NCBI RefSeq assembly: GCF_009760925.1
Contig: NZ_VRLV01000002.1
Span: 310,001-374,000 of the forward strand
DNA length: 64,000 bases
Origin: Nonomuraea typhae
GTDB taxonomy: Bacteria; Actinomycetota; Actinomycetes; Streptosporangiales; Streptosporangiaceae
Reading direction: 5' to 3'
Numbering within the stretch: position 1 is the stretch's first letter; each line of letters opens with the position of its first letter. Below are positions 8,756 to 16,406 of this stretch, in pieces. The notes under the pieces were generated by a model. It did not search any database and was not told the origin of the DNA. It saw nothing but the letters and a program-made list of their open reading frames with translations. Both the position numbers and the translations under genes were made by a program.

Positions 8756-11700
8756 GTGTCGCAGGTGGAAAACGTCGTCGGGGACCGGGTCCTGATCGCC
8801 GTGCAGGCGGTCAACATCTCCCGGCTGTCGACGCATCCCGTGCCGACCGTGCCCGGAACGCTGATCGTGGTCGCCGGGGCCGGGCCCAAGGACTCCAACG
8901 GAGCCGGGAAGTCGTCGTTCATCGCCTCGGTCACCGCGTTGCTCGGTGACGAGCAGTGGCGGTTCGCGTCCGGGGCGAAGGCGGTCTCGGAGCTGCTGTT
9001 CAACGCCGAGCTGGCCAGCGGGGCGGGCGGCAAGCAGTGGGCCAGCGCCGACCACGGGTACATCGTGGGCGTCTTCGGGCCGCCCGGTGAGCAGATGACG
9101 GGCGCTGAGGAGGAGCGGCCTTCCCCCGGCGAGGAGGACGGCGAGTTGTTCGCCATGCCCACGGGTGGCGCGATCACCGTCTGGCTGCGGGTCAACCAGG
9201 AGGCGCCGCACCTGGAGATCCGGTGGCGCGAGGGGGTGCACCTTGCGGCGGCCGCCTCCGAGGCGGATCGGGTGGCCAGGGCGGATGAGATGTGGGCGGC
9301 GTTGCCCAAGTCGGCCGGGCGGCGGGACGTCGTGGCCCGCGACCTCACCAAGGTGCTTTACGGCGACCGGGTGCGATGTGTGTCGTTCCTGTCCACGTCG
9401 GTGCGGAGCAAGGTGGCCACGAACCTGCTGTCGCAGCCGCTCAACGAGATCTCGCCGGAGCGGGTGTTCGAGGCGATCGCGGCGCTGACCGGTCTCGACA
9501 CCGAGCTGGAGCAGGAGCGCGAGGCCAGGCGGGACGAGCACGCCAAGCGGGTGCGAGCGGCGCAGGCGGGCGATCGGCTGGCGGAGTTCGAGGCGGAGTC
9601 GAAGGCGCTGCTGACCACGTTCGACCGCCGCGATCAGGCGCGGGTACGGCTGGCCGAGGCGTTGCGCTGCTGGCGGGGACGGCAGGCCAGGAAGCTGGCC
9701 GACGCGGCGGCCAAGGACGAGGCGCTGGCGGCGGAGTCGGTCACCTACCAGGAGGCGGCCGAGCGGGCGGCCGAGGCCATCGCGACGGTCAAGGCCGAGA
9801 TCGCCTCGCTCAAGGACGACACGCTCGACCGGAAGGTGAGCGAGGCGCGGCGGGAGCTGGCGGCGTTGCAGGCGCGGGCGGCCAAGCTGGAGGCCGACCG
9901 GGCCGTGGCCGCCAACTCCGCCGACGAGCTGCGTGGTCAGATTCCGGCGCTGGAGGAGACGCGGCGCTTCGCCGACGGGCGCGACGTCCCGGCCGCCGAG
10001 CGGGAGGTGGGCGAGTCCAGGCTCCGGCTGAACGAGGCGCTGAAGGCGCTGGGCGTGGCCGACCGGGAGGTGGCCTCGGCGCAGGCGGCGCTCGACGACG
10101 CCGAGGGCGGTCCGGCCGCCGCGCAGCTCAACGCCCTGTCGGCCGCGGGGCTTTCCGCCACCGGCCTCCTGGACGCCCTGGACGTCGCCGAACAGGCCCG
10201 CGACGACGCCCGCGGCGCAGCCGGGCCCGATGGGCTGGGGTTGGCGGGGTTGCGCGGGTGGCCCAACGAGCATGCGGTGATCGTGGACGCCGGTCAGCTG
10301 GAGGCCGCCGCAGCGGCGCTGGCCGGCTTGCCGGGCTCGGTGCTGGTGTCCTCGGCCGGGGTCAGTGTCGTGGGGGCGTTCGACGGGGTCGCCACCGGGC
10401 GTGAGGCGCGGATCAAGGCGGCCGAGCACCGGCTGAACCGGGCCATGGACACCCAGGAGGCGGCGACGCAGGCCGTACACGATGCCGAGGGCGCGGTCGC
10501 GGAGGCGCAGCGGCGGCTCGAAGGCGCCAAGGCGGCGGTACGCCTGGCCCAGATCGAGGAACGGCTGGCCGAGCGGCGGGCCAAGCTGGCCGAGCTGACC
10601 GGGGCGCTGGAGGAGGTCACGCCCAAGGTGGCCGAGACCGAGCGGCTGGCCGGATCGCTGGACTTCCGCGCGCGCACCCGTGACATGGAGATCGAGCGCA
10701 TGGAGGGCCGCAGGCAGCGGCACGAGGCCGAGCGCGAGCAGGCGCTGGGGCAGGATCGCCGGGTCGGCGGCGAGCGGGAGGGGCTCAAGCTCGACGCCCT
10801 GGCCGCCGACTGGGGCGGCACGGCCGAGGGCGCGCGGGAGTGGATCGGCGCGCTGACCGAGGAGGAGCGTCCGCGCGGGGCCGACGAGTGGTGGCGGATG
10901 GCCGAGCGGCATTTCGACCAGGCGCAGCGCGACACGTTCCCGGAAGAGGACGACGAGATCCCGGAGGAGCTCGGCTTCCTGCTGGCCGAGCGGGCGGGCA
11001 GCACGGCGCGCGAGCAGGCGACGTTCGCGGCGGTGTGCGGGGCCCTGGCGTCGTACCTGCGTGGGCAGGAGGAGTACGAGAAGCACCAGCGCCGCCAGAT
11101 CGAGGCGCAGATCGTCTCCCGCCAGCGCGACCTGGCCGCCGCCGACAAGGGCGCGGAGGAGGCGGCGCAGTCCACGGCGGTGCACCGGGCCGCGCTCACG
11201 GCGGCGATCAAGGCGCGGCTGACCCGGGTGGCCGAGGAGTTCGACAAGCTCGACACCGGTTACGGCGGCTATGGGGCGACGCTGGAGTTCCCGGTGCCGC
11301 CGCCTCCGGCCGACCCGGAGCAGCGCTGGCAGTGGCGGGTCACGCCGAAGTGGAAGCGCGGTGAGGGGCAGGGATTCGTGCCGTACAACCGGCGGGCCAA
11401 CACCGCGCTCATGGACGAGAAGGCGGTCAAGCTGGTGTGCGCGGCGGCCATCGCGTCCTCCGGGGGCGGGCACCTGTGCCTGGTGCTCGACGAGCTCGGG
11501 CGGAACCTCGGCAAGGAGCACCGGCGGGAGGCGGTGGCGTTGTTCCGGCGGATCGGCGAAACATACGGCATCACGGTCATCGGCGCCCTCCAGGACGACA
11601 TGGAGCCGTACGCGATCGACGCCTGTGGCCAGTACATCAAGCTGAGGCGGTCGTCGGACGCCATGCCGTACAACGAACCACCGGTGATCATCGGGCACGA

Positions 11701-11758
11701 CCAGCACGCCGAGCGGGTGAAGGCCCTGGCCCACTACGTGGAGCGGCCCGCTTCCTGA
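8756..11758 (+). CDS. SMC/MukB-like ABC ATPase with long coiled coils
   Basis: About 1000 residues with SMC architecture. Residues 42-56 hold a P-loop, GAGPKDSNGAGKSSF. A coiled coil (about 200-450) leads to a non-coiled, Gly-rich hinge-like segment (about 455-545) and a second coiled coil (about 545-850). The C-terminal head carries the Walker B HLCLVLDELGRN (about 905). The usual LSGGE signature is replaced by ALMDEKAVKLVCAAAIA, and the D-loop is ELGRNLGKEH, both unusual. Start GTG 8756 is preferred (GGGGGTTGAGG upstream); an in-frame start at 8696 would add a basic tail. With the two upstream genes it forms a condensin-like complex candidate for chromosome organisation or plasmid/phage defence. 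No JetD-like toprim gene follows. Confidence 0.8.
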   Translation: MSQVENVVGDRVLIAVQAVNISRLSTHPVPTVPGTLIVVAGAGPKDSNGAGKSSFIASVTALLGDEQWRFASGAKAVSELLFNAELASGAGGKQWASADHGYIVGVFGPPGEQMTGAEEERPSPGEEDGELFAMPTGGAITVWLRVNQEAPHLEIRWREGVHLAAAASEADRVARADEMWAALPKSAGRRDVVARDLTKVLYGDRVRCVSFLSTSVRSKVATNLLSQPLNEISPERVFEAIAALTGLDTELEQEREARRDEHAKRVRAAQAGDRLAEFEAESKALLTTFDRRDQARVRLAEALRCWRGRQARKLADAAAKDEALAAESVTYQEAAERAAEAIATVKAEIASLKDDTLDRKVSEARRELAALQARAAKLEADRAVAANSADELRGQIPALEETRRFADGRDVPAAEREVGESRLRLNEALKALGVADREVASAQAALDDAEGGPAAAQLNALSAAGLSATGLLDALDVAEQARDDARGAAGPDGLGLAGLRGWPNEHAVIVDAGQLEAAAAALAGLPGSVLVSSAGVSVVGAFDGVATGREARIKAAEHRLNRAMDTQEAATQAVHDAEGAVAEAQRRLEGAKAAVRLAQIEERLAERRAKLAELTGALEEVTPKVAETERLAGSLDFRARTRDMEIERMEGRRQRHEAEREQALGQDRRVGGEREGLKLDALAADWGGTAEGAREWIGALTEEERPRGADEWWRMAERHFDQAQRDTFPEEDDEIPEELGFLLAERAGSTAREQATFAAVCGALASYLRGQEEYEKHQRRQIEAQIVSRQRDLAAADKGAEEAAQSTAVHRAALTAAIKARLTRVAEEFDKLDTGYGGYGATLEFPVPPPPADPEQRWQWRVTPKWKRGEGQGFVPYNRRANTALMDEKAVKLVCAAAIASSGGGHLCLVLDELGRNLGKEHRREAVALFRRIGETYGITVIGALQDDMEPYAIDACGQYIKLRRSSDAMPYNEPPVIIGHDQHAERVKALAHYVERPAS

Positions 11759-11825
11759 AAGATCGGCCAGCCTTCGGTGTGCCTGCGCGGCGGCGGCCGG
11801 GCAGGCGGCTAACGTCCGGAATCCG

Positions 11826-13121
11826 ATGACATACACCGCCTCCGATGCCGACGGGCATCGTGCCATGGCCCTGGCGCTCCGCGTCGGCGAGCTGCTGCTC
11901 GGCAGCGGCGAGGCGACCGAGAACGTCGGCGGCGCCATGCGCAGGATCCTCGAGACCTACGGCCTGCGCAACGTCGAGGCCGACGTCAACCTGTCGGCGA
12001 TCACGCTGTCGCATGTGCCCGAGGACGGGCGGGCGGCCACCACCGCCGAACGCCGGGTGCGGCGGCGGCAGCCCGACTACGACCGGCTGATCGCGGTGCA
12101 CGGGCTGGTCGGGGAGATCACCGCCGAGGGGCTGACGCTGGCCGAGACGAAGGACCGGCTGCGGGAGATCACCCGGCGGGTGAAGGTGTATCCGGAATGG
12201 GCGGTGGTCTGCTCGCTGGCGCTGATCTCCGCCTCGGCCGCGGTGCTGATCGGCGGCGACCTGATCGTCGCGGCGGCGGCGTTCGCGGCCACCGTCCTGG
12301 GCGACCGGGCGGGGGCGTGGCTGGGACGGCGCGGGGTGGCGGAGTTCTTCCAGCTCGCCGTGGCCGCCGGATTCGGCGCGCTGATCGCCGTACTCCTGAT
12401 CTGGCGGGAGGTGCCGGTCCCGGCCTCGGCCGTGGTGGTCGGGGCGGTGATCGCGCTGCTGCCGGGACGGCCGCTGGTGGCCTGCGTCCAGGACGGCATC
12501 GCCGGCGAGTACGTCACCGCCACCGCCCGGCTCACCGAGGTCGTCTTCATCGTCGCGGCGGTCGTCTCGGGCATCGGCTCCATGCTCGCCCTGGCGGTGA
12601 AGCTCGGGGTGCCGATCACCGTGGACAACGTGCCGGTGGCGCCGCTGTCGATGGCGACGCCGCAGCTCGTCGGGGCGACGGGGGTCAGCCTGACGTTCGC
12701 GGTGGCGTTGCTGGTGCCGCCCCGCTATCTGCTGCCGGGGGCGCTGGGCGGGCTGCTGATCTGGGTGACGTTCGTGTTCCTGACGTGGCGGGGGTTCCCG
12801 TCGGTGGTCGCGACCACGGTCGCCTCGGCGGTGGTCGGGCTGCTCGGCACGGCGTTCGCGCGGCGGGTGAAGGTTCCGTCGATGGTCTTCGTGATCCCGG
12901 CGATCGGGCCGTTGCTGCCGGGGTCGGTGCTGTACAAGGGCATGCTGGAGATGAGCCTGGGCGAGCTGTCCAGGGGGACGCTCCATCTCATCGAGGCGCT
13001 GTCGATCGCGCTGGCCATCGGGGCCGGGGTGATCATGGGCTCAGAGGTCCTGCGCGCCTTCCGCGGCCACGACCTGGCCCGCCGCATCCGCCCCGCCTCC
13101 CGCCGCACCCGCGGCTACTGA
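11826..13121 (+). CDS. Threonine/serine exporter family protein (ThrE-like)
   Basis: 431-residue membrane protein fusing both ThrE halves: a cytoplasmic N-terminal part of about 120 residues (LRVGELLLGSGEATENVGGAMR, ITLSHV) and about ten membrane segments. Conserved features include GEYVTATARLTEV and the C-terminal VPSMVFVIPAIGPLLPGS with a second hydrophobic block. Corynebacterial ThrE exports threonine and serine with the proton gradient; the substrate here is not shown by sequence. The ATG at 11826 follows the SMC gene by 67 bp in the same direction, so read-through from that operon is possible. The gene converges on a citrate synthase gene, and two 16-bp tandem arrays fill the gap. Confidence 0.85.
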   Translation: MTYTASDADGHRAMALALRVGELLLGSGEATENVGGAMRRILETYGLRNVEADVNLSAITLSHVPEDGRAATTAERRVRRRQPDYDRLIAVHGLVGEITAEGLTLAETKDRLREITRRVKVYPEWAVVCSLALISASAAVLIGGDLIVAAAAFAATVLGDRAGAWLGRRGVAEFFQLAVAAGFGALIAVLLIWREVPVPASAVVVGAVIALLPGRPLVACVQDGIAGEYVTATARLTEVVFIVAAVVSGIGSMLALAVKLGVPITVDNVPVAPLSMATPQLVGATGVSLTFAVALLVPPRYLLPGALGGLLIWVTFVFLTWRGFPSVVATTVASAVVGLLGTAFARRVKVPSMVFVIPAIGPLLPGSVLYKGMLEMSLGELSRGTLHLIEALSIALAIGAGVIMGSEVLRAFRGHDLARRIRPASRRTRGY

Positions 13122-13146
13122 CGCCCCCGGCGGCCGTTCCCTGGTA

Positions 13147-13226
13147 GTTGCTGTTCCTCGTGGTTGCTGTTCCTCGTGGTTGCTGTTCCTCGTGGTTGCT
13201 GTTCCTCGTGGTTGCTGTTCCTCGTG
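13147..13226. repeat. Tandem array: five perfect copies of a 16-bp unit
   Basis: Unit GTTGCTGTTCCTCGTG occurs five times without mismatch in the space between the convergent thrE-like and citrate synthase genes. A partial copy (GTTG) leads directly into the second array at 13231 with the same period. Confidence 0.92.
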
Positions 13227-13230
13227 GTTG

Positions 13231-13358
13231 ATGCGCCACGCAGATGGTGCGCCATGCAACTGGTGCCTCACACAGTTGATGTCCTACGCAGTGAATGCGC
13301 GACGCAGTAGATGCCCCGCGCAGTGGACGCGCCACGCAGTGGACGCGCCACGCAGTGG
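13231..13358. repeat. Degenerate tandem array: eight copies of a second 16-bp unit
   Basis: Eight contiguous 16-bp units with consensus ATGCGCCACGCAGTGG; the last two (13327-13358) are identical and earlier ones differ at 2-6 positions, so the right end is the youngest. It is in phase with the array at 13147-13226 although the unit sequence differs. The remaining 108 bp to the citrate synthase stop contain no gene that I can see. Confidence 0.88.
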
Positions 13359-13466
13359 TTCCTGCTTGATAGATCCATATACGGCGGAGCCGCCCCCACA
13401 CCTCCCCCCGCCGTGCGCGGGCGCCGGTCGGCGGGCGCTTCTCATGTCGGACGGGGTAGCGCACCG

Positions 13467-14987
13467 CTACGAAGCGCCGCCGGCCGGGTGCCGCGGGACT
13501 CCGGCCCTGTGTCCCGGCGGGTGAGAGGCGCGCAGGCGGAGCAATGACCCCCGGGCATACTCCTCCATGGCGTGGGCCAGCCATCCGGCGGACCTGGCCA
13601 CGGCGAAGATGGCTTCACCGGCGCCGGGGATCATGCCGGTGACGGCGGCGAGGGTGGCCAGGGCCAGGTCGATGTTGTGTTCCGGGAGGCGGCGGCGCCG
13701 GGTCTCGGCCAGGACGGCGTGGGCGGCGGCGAGGCGGTCGTGGCCGGGGGCGGCCGTCCCGATCAGGTCCAGGAGGGTCGTGCCGCGGGCGTCGCCGTTC
13801 TTGTAGACGCTGTGGCCGAAGCCGGGGATGCGTTCGCCCCGCCGTACCCGATCGGCGATCACGCGCGGGGCCAGGGCGGGCTCGGTCACCTCCGACAGGA
13901 GGCGCTCGGCCCCGTAGGAGGCGCCGCCGTGGAGGGGGCCGCCGAGGACGCCCAGGCCGGTGAGCACCACCGCGTAGGGGTCGGCCTTGGCGGAGGCGGC
14001 GACGCGGGCGGCCAGGGTGGAGGCGGCCAGTTCGTGGTCGGCCAGCAGGATGAGGGCGGCGCGCAGGGCAGAGAGGAGTCCGGCGGAAGGCGGGGACTGG
14101 GTGAGCTTGGGCCAGAGGCGCTCGGCGATCGAGACATCACCAAACCCCGCCACACCAACAGAGCCGTCGCCGGCCTCTGCCACGGTGCCCCGGACGTCGC
14201 CAGGCGCCGTCGCAGCGCCCTGCTCCCGGCCGCCGGATCCCGCAGTGCCCGGGACGTCGCCGGAGCCCGCCTCCGCCACCGGAGGCAGGGCATCGACCAG
14301 GCCCGCGATCAGGCGTCGCCCCGTGGCGGCCACCGAGGCGGGGTCGAGGTGGTGGCGCAGGGTGTCCGTGGCGCCCAGGACGGTCACGATCACCTGGAGC
14401 CGGTCCAAGGGCAGGAGGCCGCCGGGCAGGGAGAGCTGGGCGGTGCGGGCGGCGTGCAGGGCGGCTGGGTCGCCGGCCCAGGGTCCGGGGTCGCCTACCC
14501 AAGATTCGGGGTCGCCAGACCGGAGTGTGGGGTCGCCCGACCAGGATGCGGGGTCGCCCGACCGGGGTGCGGGGTCGCCCGACCGGGGTGCGGGGTCGCC
14601 CGACCGGGGTGCGGGGTCGCCCGACCGGGGTGCGAGGTCGCCCGACCGGGGTGCGAGGTCGCCCGGCCGGGGTGCGAGGGCCTCGTCGGCCCACAGGAGG
14701 CCGGCGACGGACTCGAAGGTGGCCGTGCGGGCCAGGTCGAGGGCGTCGTGGCCGCGGTAGTAGGGGCGGTCCAGGCCGAGGGTGGTGACCGATGACTCGA
14801 TGACCAGGTCGGGCGGCTGGTTGCGGGGGCGGCCGCGGCGGGCCAGCTGGTCGATCTCGGCGGCGTCGAACAGGCTGCGGCGGCCCTCGTGACGGCGTTT
14901 CAGTACGCCACGGCTGACATAGGCGTAGAGGGTCGCGGGTTTGACGCCGAGCCAGTCGGCAGCGGTGGCGGCGTCGATCCAGTCCAT
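13467..14987 (-). CDS. Citrate synthase with N-terminal MerR-like HTH
   Basis: 506-residue protein. Residues 1-55 form a MerR-type DNA-binding domain (DAATAADWLGVKPATLYAYV, then SRGVLKRRHEGRRSLFD). The rest is a citrate synthase fold, condensing oxaloacetate with acetyl-CoA or a related acyl-CoA; active-site motifs are GGPLHGGASYGAE and RIPGFGHSVYKNGDARG. Two low-complexity insertions break the fold: a GDPAPRS heptad repeat (about residues 105-175) and a Gly/Ala-rich segment near 235-275. HTH-fused citrate synthases are known in actinobacteria and may be enzymes that also sense or regulate. The start codon lies in the last unit of a 14-bp repeat array. The gene diverges from a homocitrate/isopropylmalate-type synthase. 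Confidence 0.85.
   Translation of the reverse strand: MDWIDAATAADWLGVKPATLYAYVSRGVLKRRHEGRRSLFDAAEIDQLARRGRPRNQPPDLVIESSVTTLGLDRPYYRGHDALDLARTATFESVAGLLWADEALAPRPGDLAPRSGDLAPRSGDPAPRSGDPAPRSGDPAPRSGDPASWSGDPTLRSGDPESWVGDPGPWAGDPAALHAARTAQLSLPGGLLPLDRLQVIVTVLGATDTLRHHLDPASVAATGRRLIAGLVDALPPVAEAGSGDVPGTAGSGGREQGAATAPGDVRGTVAEAGDGSVGVAGFGDVSIAERLWPKLTQSPPSAGLLSALRAALILLADHELAASTLAARVAASAKADPYAVVLTGLGVLGGPLHGGASYGAERLLSEVTEPALAPRVIADRVRRGERIPGFGHSVYKNGDARGTTLLDLIGTAAPGHDRLAAAHAVLAETRRRRLPEHNIDLALATLAAVTGMIPGAGEAIFAVARSAGWLAHAMEEYARGSLLRLRASHPPGHRAGVPRHPAGGAS
14466..14679. repeat. 21-bp minisatellite inside the citrate synthase gene
   Basis: About ten 21-bp units encode the heptapeptide GDPAPRS and variants (GDLAPRS, GDPASWS). 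The period is a multiple of three, so copy-number change keeps the frame. The middle copies are identical at the DNA level, indicating recent expansion. Confidence 0.9.
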
Positions 14988-15109
14988 GTCACCCGGTCCA
15001 TGTCACCCGGTCCATGTCACCCGGTCCATGTCACCCGGTCCATGTCACCCGGTCCATGTCACCCGGTCCATGTCACCCGGTCCATGTCACCCGGTCCATG
15101 TCACCCGGC
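14984..15109. repeat. 14-bp tandem array carrying the ribosome site and start codon of the citrate synthase gene
   Basis: Nine head-to-tail copies of CCATGTCACCCGGT on the plus strand. Read on the minus strand, each unit contains GGGTGA plus ATG, and the copy nearest the gene supplies the real ATG at 14987. Because 14 is not a multiple of three, the upstream ATGs lie in shifting frames; most read a mini-peptide MDRVTWTG followed by TGA. Confidence 0.92.
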
Positions 15110-15138
15110 CCATGCGCCCTCTGTCCATGTTGACGAAA

Positions 15139-15150
15139 ATCAATATTGAT
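15139..15150. promoter_or_regulatory. Palindrome ATCAATATTGAT in the divergent promoter
   Basis: A perfect 12-bp AT-rich palindrome in otherwise GC-rich DNA, between the divergent citrate synthase and homocitrate-type synthase genes and 33 bp before the ATG of the latter. TTGACG at 15130-15135 could be a -35 box for the rightward gene. The HTH domain of the citrate synthase is an obvious candidate binder; this is untested. Confidence 0.5.
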
Positions 15151-15182
15151 ACACATTGAAGCCACATGTCAACGTGAGAGAC

Positions 15183-16403
15183 ATGGCAAAGGTTCATTTC
15201 CTCGATGTCACCAACCGGGACGGCGTGCAGACCGCGCGCACCGGGCTGTCGAAGTTCGGCAAGACCATGGTCAACTTCTACCTGGGCAAGCTCGGGGTGG
15301 CGCAGTCGGAGATCGGGTTCCCGTTTCTGTTTCACGAGGTGCCCTATGTCCGGGCGCAGGTGGCGCTGGCCGAGGCGGGGGCGTTCGGGGGGCTCAGGCT
15401 GTCGGGCTGGTGCCGGGGTGTGGCGCAGGACGTGGAGAAGGCGGCGCCGCTCGGGCTGAGCCACTACAACCTGTCGATCTCCACCTCCGACTACATGATC
15501 CAGAACAAGTTCAAGGGCCGCCTCGACCGGGCGGCGATCATCCGTGAGATGACCGCGGCGGTGCGCGCGGCCAAGGGCGCCGGGGCCGCGACCGTCGGGG
15601 TCAACGCCGAGGACGGCTCGCGCACCGACGACGGGTTCCTGCTGGAGTTCGCGCTGGCGGCCAAGGAGGCGGGGGCGGACCGGGTGCGGTACTGCGACAC
15701 GATCGGCGGCGACACCCCGGACCGGATCCGCGAGCGCTTCGCCCGCCTGGCCGGGGCCACCGGGATGCCCGTCGAGACCCATTGCCACAACGATCTCGGG
15801 ATGGCGGTGGCCAACTCCGTCTCCGGGGCGCTCGGGGATCTCGAGGCGGGGCAGGACGCGTGGATCAACACGTGCGTCAACGGCATCGGGGAGCGTTCGG
15901 GCAATGCCGATCTGCTCTCGACGATCCTGGCGTTCCGGCACGGGTTCGGCCTGGAGAAGGCGGAGATCGGTGACGACCTGGATCTGTCGTGGGCCAGGAG
16001 GTTCGGATTGTGGGCGGCCTACGCGTTCGGGCAGGCGCTGCCGTACAACCAAGTGGGGGTGGGGCGCAACGCGTTCGCGCACGAGAGCGGCATCCACGCC
16101 GACGGCGCGCTCAAGGACCACGGCAACTACGAGCTCTACGACGAGGCGTCGCTCGGGCCGTTCCCCGGCGACTGGCACGCGCGGGACGGGCGGGTCGTGC
16201 TGACCGGCGAGTACGGCGGCAAGGCCGGGTTCCGCCACGTCATGGAGGGGCTGGGGGCAGAGGTGGCCGAGGAGGATCTGGCGTTCCGGCTGGTTCAGCT
16301 CTGCAACGCGATGACGGGCAGGCCGCTCACCGACGACGAACTGCGTCTGATCGCGACCTACCCGCGCGAGTTGTCCCTGCTCTTCCCCGGCTACACCGGC
16401 TAG
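15183..16403 (+). CDS. Homocitrate/2-isopropylmalate synthase-family acyltransferase (HMGL-like)
   Basis: 406-residue TIM-barrel Claisen-condensing enzyme. It shows the family's motifs: VTNRDGVQTART near the N-terminus (catalytic Arg-Asp), THCHNDLGMAVANS (metal-binding HxH), CVNGIGERSGNADL and AHESGIHADG. The C-terminal LeuA regulatory domain of leucine biosynthesis enzymes is absent, so it is closer in shape to homocitrate synthases, Re-citrate synthase or NifV-like proteins. The substrate cannot be fixed from sequence. Start ATG 15183 (GTGAGAG upstream) is chosen over in-frame TTG 15156 or GTG 15174. It is divergent from a citrate synthase, suggesting a shared acyl-CoA/2-oxoacid condensation theme. 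Confidence 0.82.
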   Translation: MAKVHFLDVTNRDGVQTARTGLSKFGKTMVNFYLGKLGVAQSEIGFPFLFHEVPYVRAQVALAEAGAFGGLRLSGWCRGVAQDVEKAAPLGLSHYNLSISTSDYMIQNKFKGRLDRAAIIREMTAAVRAAKGAGAATVGVNAEDGSRTDDGFLLEFALAAKEAGADRVRYCDTIGGDTPDRIRERFARLAGATGMPVETHCHNDLGMAVANSVSGALGDLEAGQDAWINTCVNGIGERSGNADLLSTILAFRHGFGLEKAEIGDDLDLSWARRFGLWAAYAFGQALPYNQVGVGRNAFAHESGIHADGALKDHGNYELYDEASLGPFPGDWHARDGRVVLTGEYGGKAGFRHVMEGLGAEVAEEDLAFRLVQLCNAMTGRPLTDDELRLIATYPRELSLLFPGYTG

Positions 16404-16406
16404 CGC

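Noticed and set aside
6113..11758. A complete Wadjet (JetABCD) locus
   Set aside because: No JetD-like toprim gene is present on either side; upstream is a PucR-type regulator and downstream a ThrE-type exporter. The first two genes are not obviously JetA and JetB by sequence.
8741..11938. Minus-strand frame of about 1065 codons opposite the SMC-like gene
   Set aside because: Composition is Arg/Leu/Pro/His shadow type; the plus-strand frame has Walker A and B motifs and coiled coils.
14984..15109. CRISPR-like array
   Set aside because: Units abut without spacers and are 14 bp long, so it is a minisatellite. The same applies to the arrays at 5951, 13147 and 13231.
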